Below are positions 1-7,180 of a stretch of 8,581 bases of DNA, piece after piece (the first letter of the stretch is position 1; each line of letters opens with the position of its first letter). The notes below the pieces were generated by a model. The model had not been told where the DNA came from. It did not search any database and worked only from the letters and a program-made list of their open reading frames with translations. A program made the translations under genes and the position numbers. Origin of the DNA: Spirochaetales bacterium (GTDB taxonomy: Bacteria > Spirochaetota > Spirochaetia > Treponematales > UBA12059); assembly GCA_004525355.1 (NCBI GenBank), contig SPCK01000070.1, positions 1 through 8,581 of the forward strand, in the 5' to 3' direction.

Positions 1-1
1 C

Positions 2-2371
2 TTCCAGGCCGTTCCCGCGGCCATCCTTCGGGGCCTCTCGGAAACCGAGAAAGCCAAGCTTGACCAGTATCAGGTCCCGTCCGGATCCTGGTCGCTCATG
101 ATCAACCCGATCCCGAACAAGGCTCCCTACACCTGGACCAAGAAAGACGGTGTAACCGAGTTCAATCCCTTCGCCATCAAGGAAGTCCGATATGCCCTGA
201 ACTGGCTCTTCGACCGCAAGAAGATGGTCGACGAGATCCTGTTCGGCCAGGGCGACCCGATGTTCACCCCGATGACGCCCGGACAACCCGGAACGTACCG
301 CTACAACCTGATTCCCGCCAAGCTCGGCATGACCGACCGCGGTAACGAGAAGAGAGCCATCGCCGACATCGACGCCGCCATGCAGGCTGCTGCCAAGCTT
401 CCCGAGAACAAGGGCAAGCTGGTCAAGTCCGGCCAATTCTGGCAGTACAATGGCAAGGACGTCACTATAAAGTTCCTGATCCGCGTTGACGATGCCAACG
501 GCCGCCTCAAGGCCGGCCGCTACATGGCCGACCAGATCGAGAAAGCTGGCATCAAGGTCGATCGCCTCGAGCGCGACCGCTCCGCCATCAACATTGCCTA
601 CTACTCCAATCCCGCCGACCTAGAGTTCCATCTCTACACCGAGGGCTGGGGCGCCGGCGCCACCCGCGCCTGGTGGGACATCGTAATCAGCCAGATGTAC
701 GCTCCCTACTACGGCTACATGGCCGGCGGCGCGGAGCCCGACAACTGGAACTACGAGAATGCTGAAATCGACCGCCTCGGCCAGAAGGGCCTCAACGGCC
801 AGTTCATGACCGAAGAGGAATACTGGGCCGATAACCTGAAGGGTACCGAGCTCGGTATCACCGAGGCCTGCCGCATCTATCTGGCAAGCCAACTGGATAC
901 ATTCGTGGCCAACAAGGACAGGTTCAATTCCCGCATGGCGTACGGCCTCGGCGACGGCCTCAACGGCTGGTCTGTCCGCACCGCCGACGTCAAGCCCGAA
1001 ACCTCAGGCGCAGACAAAGGCCTGAAGGTCCTGCGCGTACTCCAGTACTCCGCGCGCGGCACCCTGTTCATGAGCTCCTGGGATCCTGTGGGCGTGGACG
1101 GCTTCTCCGACGTCTATTCCATGGCGATCATCGAACCCTGTTCCGACCTCGTTACGTTCGAGGCCCCCAACAGCGCCATCGATACCGCTCTGCGTGGCAA
1201 GTACGATTCCAATAAGATGGAGGTAAAGAGCGAGCTCAAGGGCGACGAAATCGTCGGCCTGATCGACGTTCCCGCTAGCGCCATCATGTATGACAGCGCC
1301 ACCAAGACCTGGAAAGCAGTCGGAGCCGGCGTAAAATCCTGGTCCAAGGGAACTGTCAGCTACCTCTATGGCAAGTGGCACAGCGGCGCCAATATCGACT
1401 TCGCTGACATCATGTACGCTGGCGCGTTCCAGCAAGAATGGACCTTCCAGGACGGCCCCAACGACAAATACTACGATGCTTCGTATGCTTCTACCTATGA
1501 GCCTACGCTAGCCATCAATAAAGGTTTCGTGGTCAACCGGGACAATTCAATCACCAGCTACTTCAACTTCCAGTGGCCGATGGACGTCAAGCGCGTCGCC
1601 GCGACCGCAGCCACTGGCGCTGATGTCAAGGCTGGCAATACCGGTCGTCAGACCGTAGTCTCGTGGGACGTCTACGAAGCCCTCGCCCTCATAGTGGCAG
1701 AAGGCTCCAAGAGCGGCACCGTATACAGCTTTACCGGTTCTGACTCCGTCACTGAAGTCGACGTAGTCGCCGAGAAGTCCGTAGCCGATATCAAGGCCAA
1801 GCTCCAGGACATGGTCGCCAAGCAGCACGTGCCCGTCAGCATCAAGCAGTGGGTAACCCCCGCCCAGGCCGTGGCCCGCTACAACACGACTCTCGCTTTC
1901 ATCAACAAGTACGGTCACGCCTACGTATCCAATGGCCCGTTCTTCATCTCCAAGGTGAACGCGACGACCAACTCGATGGAGCTGACCGCTTTCCGCGACT
2001 ATCCCTACAAGAGTGACTACTGGCCCAAGGCGTTCCGCACCACGATCACCAAGATCGAAAACGCGAACATCCCCGCCACCGCCACCCGCAAGAACGACCT
2101 GAAGATCGACGTGACCGTTTCCACCTACGTGTATCCGGACACTGCCACGACCCCCGCTACCAACAAGGGCAAGGTCACCGTGGCGTTCCAGCTGCCCGAC
2201 GGCAGCGAGAAGGTCTATCAGGCCAAGTACACCAAGCCCGGTGTATTTACCGCCACCATCCCGGCCAAGGAAATGGGCGCCCTCAAACCCGGCGCCTATA
2301 CCGTGGTCATCATTTCCAGCCTGGCTGGCGAGGCCCCTTCGGTGCTGCCGAAGACCCTCGTCCTCTTCTAA
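2..2371 (+). CDS. Extracellular solute-binding protein, family 5 (Opp/Dpp type), 5' end missing
   Basis: This is the substrate-capturing component of the ABC importer encoded downstream, acting outside the cytoplasmic membrane. The frame is open to the window edge (789 residues visible), so the first ATG at base 98 is internal; signal peptide and N-terminal lobe lie outside. Family 5 features visible: RYALNWLFDRKKMVDEILFG at about residues 63-82 (the usual 'RxAlnyaiDrkkiv' stretch followed by tp..p) and SNGPFFISKV near residue 643, matching the 'GtGPy' segment of the C-terminal lobe. Most family members total 500-650 residues, so this one is very large. The last ~90 residues (about 700-789) look like a separate beta-sandwich domain, with alternating beta strands, 'QLPDGSEKVY' and 'KPGAYTVVI', as in Ig-like or FN3-like tails. 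No C-terminal membrane anchor is seen. Family assignment is firm; the substrate is unknown. Confidence 0.9.
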   Translation, partial: FQAVPAAILRGLSETEKAKLDQYQVPSGSWSLMINPIPNKAPYTWTKKDGVTEFNPFAIKEVRYALNWLFDRKKMVDEILFGQGDPMFTPMTPGQPGTYRYNLIPAKLGMTDRGNEKRAIADIDAAMQAAAKLPENKGKLVKSGQFWQYNGKDVTIKFLIRVDDANGRLKAGRYMADQIEKAGIKVDRLERDRSAINIAYYSNPADLEFHLYTEGWGAGATRAWWDIVISQMYAPYYGYMAGGAEPDNWNYENAEIDRLGQKGLNGQFMTEEEYWADNLKGTELGITEACRIYLASQLDTFVANKDRFNSRMAYGLGDGLNGWSVRTADVKPETSGADKGLKVLRVLQYSARGTLFMSSWDPVGVDGFSDVYSMAIIEPCSDLVTFEAPNSAIDTALRGKYDSNKMEVKSELKGDEIVGLIDVPASAIMYDSATKTWKAVGAGVKSWSKGTVSYLYGKWHSGANIDFADIMYAGAFQQEWTFQDGPNDKYYDASYASTYEPTLAINKGFVVNRDNSITSYFNFQWPMDVKRVAATAATGADVKAGNTGRQTVVSWDVYEALALIVAEGSKSGTVYSFTGSDSVTEVDVVAEKSVADIKAKLQDMVAKQHVPVSIKQWVTPAQAVARYNTTLAFINKYGHAYVSNGPFFISKVNATTNSMELTAFRDYPYKSDYWPKAFRTTITKIENANIPATATRKNDLKIDVTVSTYVYPDTATTPATNKGKVTVAFQLPDGSEKVYQAKYTKPGVFTATIPAKEMGALKPGAYTVVIISSLAGEAPSVLPKTLVLF

Positions 2372-2387
2372 GCCTCTTTGAGGTTCA

Positions 2388-2422
2388 GGCGGTGCTCCCG
2401 AAGGGGGGCACCGCCTTTTGTT
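2388..2422 (+). terminator. Intrinsic terminator/attenuator between binding-protein and permease genes
   Basis: A 12-bp stem (2388-2399 with 2404-2415, one G-U pair) closes on a GAAG tetraloop and is followed by TTTTGTT. It begins 16 bases after the binding-protein stop. Because the four downstream genes are co-oriented and no clear promoter is visible between 2423 and 2508, it probably works as a partial terminator or 3' mRNA stabiliser, lowering permease/ATPase expression relative to the binding protein. The structure is read directly; the regulatory effect is inferred. Confidence 0.85.
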
Positions 2423-2498
2423 CAGACAGCTTCCGAAAGCCAGTTTTCTGTTTATCAAAAAACATCGGAACGCTTTCGCTGAACTCAACGCATTAATT

Positions 2499-2504
2499 AG
2501 GTGG
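2499..2504 (+). promoter_or_regulatory. Ribosome binding site of permease 1
   Basis: AGGTGG lies four bases before the ATG at 2509 and fixes that start. The 137-base gap 2372-2508 otherwise holds the terminator hairpin and a leader with overlapping alternative pairings. I see no convincing -35/-10 pair in it. Confidence 0.7.
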
Positions 2505-2508
2505 CAGT

Positions 2509-3549
2509 ATGTACAAATGGTATGCGCTCAAGCGCATTCTTCGAGGCCTGTTCATGTTTGCCCTGCTGATGTTCATCATGTCCCTGTTGTTCAACCAGGT
2601 AAATGAACGCACGCAGCGTACGCAGATATTCGAACAAGTCAAGATAGAGTCCATGCGACTCAAGGACGTCAAGGCCGAGCAACTCGAAGCCTGGCGCTCA
2701 AATCGGCTAGACCAGCTGACAAAACTGTACAAGCTCGATCGGCCGCTCATGGAGCGCGTGCTCTTCAGGGCAATCAACTCGTTGACCTTCAACTTCGGCA
2801 ACTCGACGGTCATCAAGTCGTCCCGCGGCGACCAAGACGTTCTCACGATCATTATGGAGGCCTTGCCCAGGACACTGATCCTCTTCTCCACCGCTGCGGT
2901 GGTTCAGTTGTTCATTGGTATCTGGCTGGGGCTCAAGAAGGCGCAGAAACCAGGCGGAAGGCTGGACAAAAGCACCAGCTTCGTAACGATGATCGTGTTT
3001 GGCATGCCCGCGTGGTGGCTCGCCATGATGCTCATCCTCCTGTTCGTCTATGTCTTCAAGCTCTTCCCGTCGGGCGGCCTGAATTCAGTGCCAACCCCCG
3101 AGGGCATCATGTTCCTGCTCGACCGCATATGGCACATGGTCCTGCCGCTGACGACCCTGATTCTCCTGGGCTTCTGGGGACTTTCTTTCGTCATTCGAAA
3201 CATCGTGCTTGGCGTACTCCAGGAAGACTTCATCATGAGCGCAAGAGCCCGCGGTATCCCCGAGAGCCGAGTTCTCTTCGGGCATACCATGCGAACCGCG
3301 GCCCCGCCGCTGGTTACCATCGCCTTGCTCAACCTGCTCGGATCCATCTCGGGCGCCATCATCTTCGAGGGTATCTTCTCATGGCCCGGCCTGGGCAATT
3401 TGTATTGGGTAGCCGTCCAGCAGAATGACATACCCGTGCTCATGGGTGATCTTGCCATTACGGTCGGCTTGTATCAGGCCGGACTGGTCCTTCTCGATCT
3501 TATCTATGGCTTCCTCGATCCACGCATCAAGGTAGGAGGCAAGGCATGA
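2509..3549 (+). CDS. ABC transporter permease, DppB/OppB type
   Basis: One of the two inner-membrane subunits that form the translocation path. At 346 residues it is close to the usual DppB length. Six membrane segments are apparent at about residues 12-28, 122-142, 155-183, 207-235, 264-287 and 311-335. Between the first two is the characteristic 'KLYKLDRPL...FNFGNS' element (residues 72-99), although the PGDP motif common after TM1 is absent. The ATPase-coupling EAA loop is at about 239-262 (EDFIMSARARGIPESRVLFG), followed by the typical 'FEGIFSWPGLGNLYWVAV' at 287-303 and the C-terminal 'YGFLDPRI' at 333-340. The stop codon overlaps the start of the next permease (ATGA, 3546-3549), indicating translational coupling. 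Confidence 0.93.
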   Translation: MYKWYALKRILRGLFMFALLMFIMSLLFNQVNERTQRTQIFEQVKIESMRLKDVKAEQLEAWRSNRLDQLTKLYKLDRPLMERVLFRAINSLTFNFGNSTVIKSSRGDQDVLTIIMEALPRTLILFSTAAVVQLFIGIWLGLKKAQKPGGRLDKSTSFVTMIVFGMPAWWLAMMLILLFVYVFKLFPSGGLNSVPTPEGIMFLLDRIWHMVLPLTTLILLGFWGLSFVIRNIVLGVLQEDFIMSARARGIPESRVLFGHTMRTAAPPLVTIALLNLLGSISGAIIFEGIFSWPGLGNLYWVAVQQNDIPVLMGDLAITVGLYQAGLVLLDLIYGFLDPRIKVGGKA

Positions 3550-4961
3550 GCATGAAAGACTTCAATTTCCGCCTCCTTGAATTCTGGAGTGATTTCCGCC
3601 GCGAGAAAGCCGGCCTCATCGGGTTGGGCATTCTCCTTTTCAGCGTCCTGGTCGTACTGCTCGAGCCCGTCTTCCTTCCGTACAAGGACGTGAACGGCAA
3701 CTGGCGCAACATCTCCTATTGGGAGGATAACTCGGACAGCGCGCCCCCGGCATGGACCAATATCTTCACCACGAAGAAGTCCGCGACCACCAGGCAATTC
3801 GACAAACCCGCCGTTACGGAAGAAGAGGACGCATCCTACGGCCCCGTCAAGATGTACAGTTTTCCCTATAAATACGGGTACGACTTGCCGCCCCTTGACC
3901 TGATAATCCGGGCGCGCGCTTCGGGTATGGCCCTCATGCTCCTGGAACTCGAGCGACCCGACGGGCTGATCGTCAACCTCGGCGAGATGTACCGGGATGG
4001 GCTCGAGGATGACGACATCCGCTTCGCCATCGACACCGAGTCCAAGGCCAACGTGTTCGACTTCGCCCGCGAGTACGCCAGCGCGGAAGCCATTTCAACG
4101 AGCGACGCGCAGAATATCAAACCTTCCTACATCCTGTTCTCCAAGACCGGGACGGACATGCTCAGTGCGCGCGACGCTCTCAAGGGTGAGTACTTCCTAC
4201 ACATCAAGGTTCCCGCCTTCCTTCTCGAGGACGAGAACAATACCCTCGATGACGTTCGCCTCGTCGTAACCGGCCGCGTTTCAGGAATCCTGGGAACCGA
4301 CACGTCAAAGCGGGACATCTACTCCGGCGTGGTGGCGGGCCTCAAATGGGCGTTGTTCATCGGCATCATCACGAGCGTCATTTCCGTACTGATAGGCGTC
4401 CTGTACGGTATTATCAGTGCCTATTTCGGCGGTTTCGTCGATACGGCCATGTCCTTTGTCTTTGAGGTATTCGTCTCGATTCCCGTATTGCCGGTCTTGA
4501 TCGTCATGAGCGCCATCTTCAAGCCGAGCATCTGGATCATCATAGCCTCGCTGATCGTTTTCTCCTGGGTGGGTCCGGTAAAGACGGTACGCTCCATGGC
4601 CTTGCAGATCAAGGAAGAAACCTACATAGAGGCGGCCAACGCGCTGGGCGCAACCAAGTGGCGCATCATCTTCAAGCACATGGCTCCCCTGCTGTTACCC
4701 TACTCCTTCGCCAACATGGCGCTCTCGGTACCAGGCACGATCGTGTTCGAAGCATCCTTGTCCCTCCTGGGACTCGGCGATCCGACCATCATCACCTGGG
4801 GACAGATACTCCATGACGCGCAGGTTTCCGGCGCCACCCTCAATGGCCTGTGGTGGTGGATCGTTCCGCCTGGATTGCTCATCGCTCTCATGGGCGCGAC
4901 ATTCGCCTTCCTGGGATTCGCCATGGACAAGATCCTTCACCCAAAACTTCGGACGAGGTAG
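3546..4961 (+). CDS. ABC transporter permease, DppC/OppC type, with long extracytoplasmic insert
   Basis: Second membrane subunit of the importer. At 471 residues it is about 170 longer than a typical DppC (about 300). TM1 is at about 21-43 and the transport core begins with 'GILGTDTSKRDIYSG' (247-261), equivalent to the usual 'LGTDelGRDvfSR'. Later membrane segments lie near 262-293, 301-326, 328-345, 379-407 and 434-460. The EAA loop is EETYIEAANALGATKWRIIF (357-376) and 'FEASLSLLGLG' (401-411) is standard. Residues ~45-245 form the extra soluble domain, opening with 'YWEDNSDSAPPAW' (58-70) and probably beta-rich. From memory, similar inserts occur in related permeases of archaea and Thermotogae. 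ATG 3546 is chosen over ATG 3552 because AGGAGG (3534-3539) sits six bases before it. Its start overlaps the previous stop by four bases. Confidence 0.93.
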   Translation: MSMKDFNFRLLEFWSDFRREKAGLIGLGILLFSVLVVLLEPVFLPYKDVNGNWRNISYWEDNSDSAPPAWTNIFTTKKSATTRQFDKPAVTEEEDASYGPVKMYSFPYKYGYDLPPLDLIIRARASGMALMLLELERPDGLIVNLGEMYRDGLEDDDIRFAIDTESKANVFDFAREYASAEAISTSDAQNIKPSYILFSKTGTDMLSARDALKGEYFLHIKVPAFLLEDENNTLDDVRLVVTGRVSGILGTDTSKRDIYSGVVAGLKWALFIGIITSVISVLIGVLYGIISAYFGGFVDTAMSFVFEVFVSIPVLPVLIVMSAIFKPSIWIIIASLIVFSWVGPVKTVRSMALQIKEETYIEAANALGATKWRIIFKHMAPLLLPYSFANMALSVPGTIVFEASLSLLGLGDPTIITWGQILHDAQVSGATLNGLWWWIVPPGLLIALMGATFAFLGFAMDKILHPKLRTR

Positions 4962-4964
4962 ACC

Positions 4965-5936
4965 ATGGACAAAATCCTAGAAGTCAAGAACCTGAGACTG
5001 TATTACCACACCAACAAGGGCGCGGTCAAAGCGCTGGACGACGTCAGTTTCGACCTCTACAAGGGAGAGACCCTCGGACTCGTCGGGGAGTCGGGCTGCG
5101 GAAAGACTACGACGGGCGTCGCTCTCCTGCGCATGCCCTCCCCTCCGGGCCGCATCGAGGAAGGATCCCAGATCTTTCTTGACGGTCGCGACATCATGGG
5201 CCTGAGCGAGAAACAGATCCGCAAGGACGTCCGCTGGGAAGAAGTCTCCATGGTGTTCCAGGGCGCAATGAACTGCCTTACCCCGGTGTATACCATCGGC
5301 AAGCAGATGCTGGAAACGCTTCAGGAGCATCGGGAGATGGAGAAGAAACAGGCGGAGAAACTCATCAAGGAGTACCTGGGCCTTGTGGGTCTCCCGCCAG
5401 AGGTGATGAATCGTTACCCGCACGAGCTTTCCGGCGGCATGAAGCAGCGCATCGTGATAGCCACAGCGCTGTTCCTGAAGCCCAAACTCGTCGTCCTCGA
5501 CGAACCGACCACTGCCCTCGACGTGATCGTCCAGGCACAGATCATCAACCTGCTCAAGAAACTCAAGAAAACCTTCGATTTATCGTTCATTTTCATCACG
5601 CATGACCTCTCACTGGAGGCAGAGGTTTCCGACCGCGTCTGCGTCATGTACGCCGGGAAGATCGCCGAGTTGGGCACCAACCAGCAGATCTACGGCAAGC
5701 AGGGTCCCATGCACCCATATACCGAGAAGCTCCTGCTGGCAACGCCGCTGCTCAAGAAGAAGGTAGAGACCCTGTCCTTCATTCCAGGCGCCCCCCCGGA
5801 CCTGATCGACCCGCCTTCGGGTTGTCGCTTCCATCCCCGTTGCCACAAGGTCATGGACAAGTGCAAAGAAGAGATACCACCATTGCTGGAACTTGAACCG
5901 GGTCACATGGTCGCCTGCTGGAGGTGCGTAAAATGA
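4965..5936 (+). CDS. ABC transporter ATP-binding protein, DppD/OppD type
   Basis: One of two cytoplasmic ATPases that drive import; 323 residues, a normal length. Walker A is GESGCGKT (41-48), the Q-loop glutamine is Q99 in 'MVFQGAMNCLTPV', the signature is LSGGMKQR (155-162), Walker B is LVVLDEP (175-181) with the catalytic Glu, and the switch His is H213 in ITHD. The Q-loop has GAMN in place of the common DPM(T/S). The C-terminal oligopeptide-transporter domain starts near 'PMHPYTEKLL' (248-257) and contains C287-x5-C293-x6-C300-x17-C318. This is the arrangement known to hold a 4Fe-4S cluster in DppD/OppD structures, so a cluster is likely here by homology. It starts three bases after the permease 2 stop, with GAGG at 4955-4958, and overlaps the next ATPase by four bases. 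Confidence 0.94.
   Translation: MDKILEVKNLRLYYHTNKGAVKALDDVSFDLYKGETLGLVGESGCGKTTTGVALLRMPSPPGRIEEGSQIFLDGRDIMGLSEKQIRKDVRWEEVSMVFQGAMNCLTPVYTIGKQMLETLQEHREMEKKQAEKLIKEYLGLVGLPPEVMNRYPHELSGGMKQRIVIATALFLKPKLVVLDEPTTALDVIVQAQIINLLKKLKKTFDLSFIFITHDLSLEAEVSDRVCVMYAGKIAELGTNQQIYGKQGPMHPYTEKLLLATPLLKKKVETLSFIPGAPPDLIDPPSGCRFHPRCHKVMDKCKEEIPPLLELEPGHMVACWRCVK
5920..5924 (+). promoter_or_regulatory. Ribosome binding site deciding the ATPase 2 start
   Basis: GGAGG ends eight bases before the ATG at 5933. The in-frame GTG at 5924 overlaps this site and cannot use it, so 5933 is the better start. This gives an ATGA overlap (5933-5936) with the ATPase 1 stop, the same coupling seen between the two permeases. 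Confidence 0.8.
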
Positions 5937-6949
5937 GCATCAACGAGAACGACGTAATCCTGCAGGTCCAGGATCTCAAGAAGCACTTCATGCCGCATCA
6001 GGGGCTGCTCCAGTCGCTGGGAACCAAGACCAAGAAGGTCATCAAAGCAGTCGACGGCATTTCCTTCGGCATCCGCCGGGGAGAGATCTTCGGCCTTATC
6101 GGCGAATCCGGCTCGGGCAAGACGACCACCGGCAAGCTGGTCATGAAACTCATCGAGCCGACCAGCGGCAAGATCGTCTTCAACGGCGAGGATGTCACCA
6201 TAACCGACAGGGGACGCACCAAGGCGTATCGCCGCCAGGTGCAGATGATCTTCCAGGACCCTTACGCGTCAATGAACCCACGCTTCAAGATCCGCGATGT
6301 ACTCGGTGAACCACTGATCATCCACAAGATAGAGGGCGATCGCCTCAGGCACGAGGAGATGATCATCAAGTCCCTCACCGAGGTCAAACTCAATCCCCCC
6401 AGCGATTTCATGGGCCGCTATCCGCATATGCTTTCCGGCGGCCAGCGCCAGCGCGTTGCGACCGCCCGCACCCTCATCCTCAACCCGATGATGCTGGTGG
6501 CCGACGAACCGGTATCCATGATCGACCTGTCCACTCGCGCCGAGATCCTGCACATGATGAAAGACGTGCAGCGCGACTTGGGGTTGACCTACCTGTACAT
6601 CACGCACGACCTCTCGACCGCCCGCTACTTCACCGACCGCATCGCGGTCATGTACCTGGGCCGCATCGTGGAGATGGGCCGGGCCGATGACGTGATTGAC
6701 AATCCCATCCACCCCTACACCCGCGCGCTGATCGACGCGGTGCCGGAACCGGAAACGGGCATGGTGGACATCATCAAGGAACTCCCGATATCCGGCGAGA
6801 TCCCCTCGCCGGCCAATATCCCGCCGGGATGCCGATTCCACACCCGCTGCCCCTACGCCAAGCCCGTGTGTTCCGAGCAAACCGAGCCCGAGCTGTCAGA
6901 CGTCGGCAACGGCCACTTCCATGCCTGCCGACGCTGGAAGGAACTGTAA
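5933..6949 (+). CDS. ABC transporter ATP-binding protein, DppF/OppF type
   Basis: Partner ATPase of the importer, 338 residues from the ATG at 5933. Walker A is GESGSGKT (57-64), the Q-loop is 'MIFQDPYASMNPRF' with Q108, the signature is LSGGQRQR (167-174), Walker B is MLVADEP (187-193), and the switch His is H225. The D-loop reads SMID rather than the usual SALD. The insertion between beta strands at about 20-36 is typical of DppF-type subunits. The C-terminal domain carries C300-x5-C306-x6-C313-x18-C332, mirroring the Fe-S-type cysteines of ATPase 1. The last ten codons plus the stop, including the C332 codon, lie inside or at the edge of the first copy of the downstream tandem repeat, and the stop codon is in the loop of its first hairpin. 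It is the last gene of the operon. Confidence 0.94.
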   Translation: MSINENDVILQVQDLKKHFMPHQGLLQSLGTKTKKVIKAVDGISFGIRRGEIFGLIGESGSGKTTTGKLVMKLIEPTSGKIVFNGEDVTITDRGRTKAYRRQVQMIFQDPYASMNPRFKIRDVLGEPLIIHKIEGDRLRHEEMIIKSLTEVKLNPPSDFMGRYPHMLSGGQRQRVATARTLILNPMMLVADEPVSMIDLSTRAEILHMMKDVQRDLGLTYLYITHDLSTARYFTDRIAVMYLGRIVEMGRADDVIDNPIHPYTRALIDAVPEPETGMVDIIKELPISGEIPSPANIPPGCRFHTRCPYAKPVCSEQTEPELSDVGNGHFHACRRWKEL

Positions 6950-7037
6950 GCGTCGACAGGCATGGCGCGCATGGATGCGCGCTACAATACGGCCTATCGC
7001 CCCCTTGTGGGCGATAGGTGCGTCACGGACGACGACC
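6921..7037. repeat. Structured tandem repeat, copy 1 (117 bp)
   Basis: First of two tandem units. It holds three inverted repeats in order. Hairpin A is 6921-6935 with 6949-6963: 15 positions, one C/A mismatch, 13-base loop containing most of the ATPase 2 stop codon. Hairpin B is GCGCGCAT/ATGCGCGC, 6965-6982. Hairpin C is CCTATCGCCC/GGGCGATAGG, 6993-7018: perfect 10 bp, 6-base loop. A conserved tail (7019-7037) ends the unit. The 5' 29 bases are the coding end of ATPase 2; the rest is non-coding. Bases 6959-6965 (GGCATGG) can also pair with 7036-7042 (CCATGCC), which would enclose hairpins B and C. Confidence 0.85.
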
Positions 7038-7153
7038 ATGCCTTGCCGACGCTGGAAAGAACTGTAAGCGTCGACAGGCATGGCGCGCATGGATGCGCGC
7101 TCGTTTACCGGCCGGTCGCCCTTGGGGCGACCGATGCGTCACGGACGACGATC
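7038..7153. repeat. Structured tandem repeat, copy 2 (116 bp)
   Basis: Second unit. Its first 64 bases match copy 1 except for one inserted T (in the 7043-7044 pair) and one G-to-A change. Its last 19 bases match except for one C-to-T change. The variable part is the linker after hairpin B and hairpin C (7113-7133, CGGTCGCCC/GGGCGACCG, perfect 9 bp, 3-base loop). Two base pairs of hairpin C differ from copy 1 on both arms at once, keeping pairing. Hairpins A (7038-7053 with 7067-7081) and B (7083-7100) are retained. The ATPase 2 tail is recognisable as MPCRRWKEL-stop (7038-7067) but has no upstream gene of its own. A five-base ATGCC at 7154 resembles the start of a third unit. Confidence 0.85.
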
Positions 7154-7180
7154 ATGCCAAGAGATACAGCTGAATGCATG

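Noticed and set aside
98..100. ATG as the start of the binding protein
   Set aside because: The same frame is open and protein-like back to base 2, there is no ribosome binding site, and a start here would remove the N-terminal lobe and signal peptide.
1547..2488. 313-codon open frame on the minus strand across the binding-protein gene and its terminator
   Set aside because: Its translation is low-complexity and Gly/Val/Asp-rich with no recognisable family, and it lies opposite a clear family 5 gene. High GC commonly leaves such antisense frames open.
5924..5926. GTG as the start of ATPase 2
   Set aside because: It overlaps the GGAGG site that serves ATG 5933, and the ATG gives the same four-base overlap coupling used elsewhere in the operon.
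6269..6880. 203-codon minus-strand frame opposite ATPase 2
   Set aside because: It is a shadow of the ATPase coding frame; the composition is His/Val/Gly-rich and no motif or ribosome binding site supports it.
6921..7153. CRISPR array
   Set aside because: Only two units of about 117 bases, no uniform short repeats and spacers, and no cas genes. The variable part is itself a palindrome.
6921..7153. Insertion sequence or transposon carrying its own transposase
   Set aside because: No transposase frame, no target-site duplication that I can identify, and the unit includes the true end of a gene. A non-autonomous dispersed element remains possible but cannot be shown from one locus.
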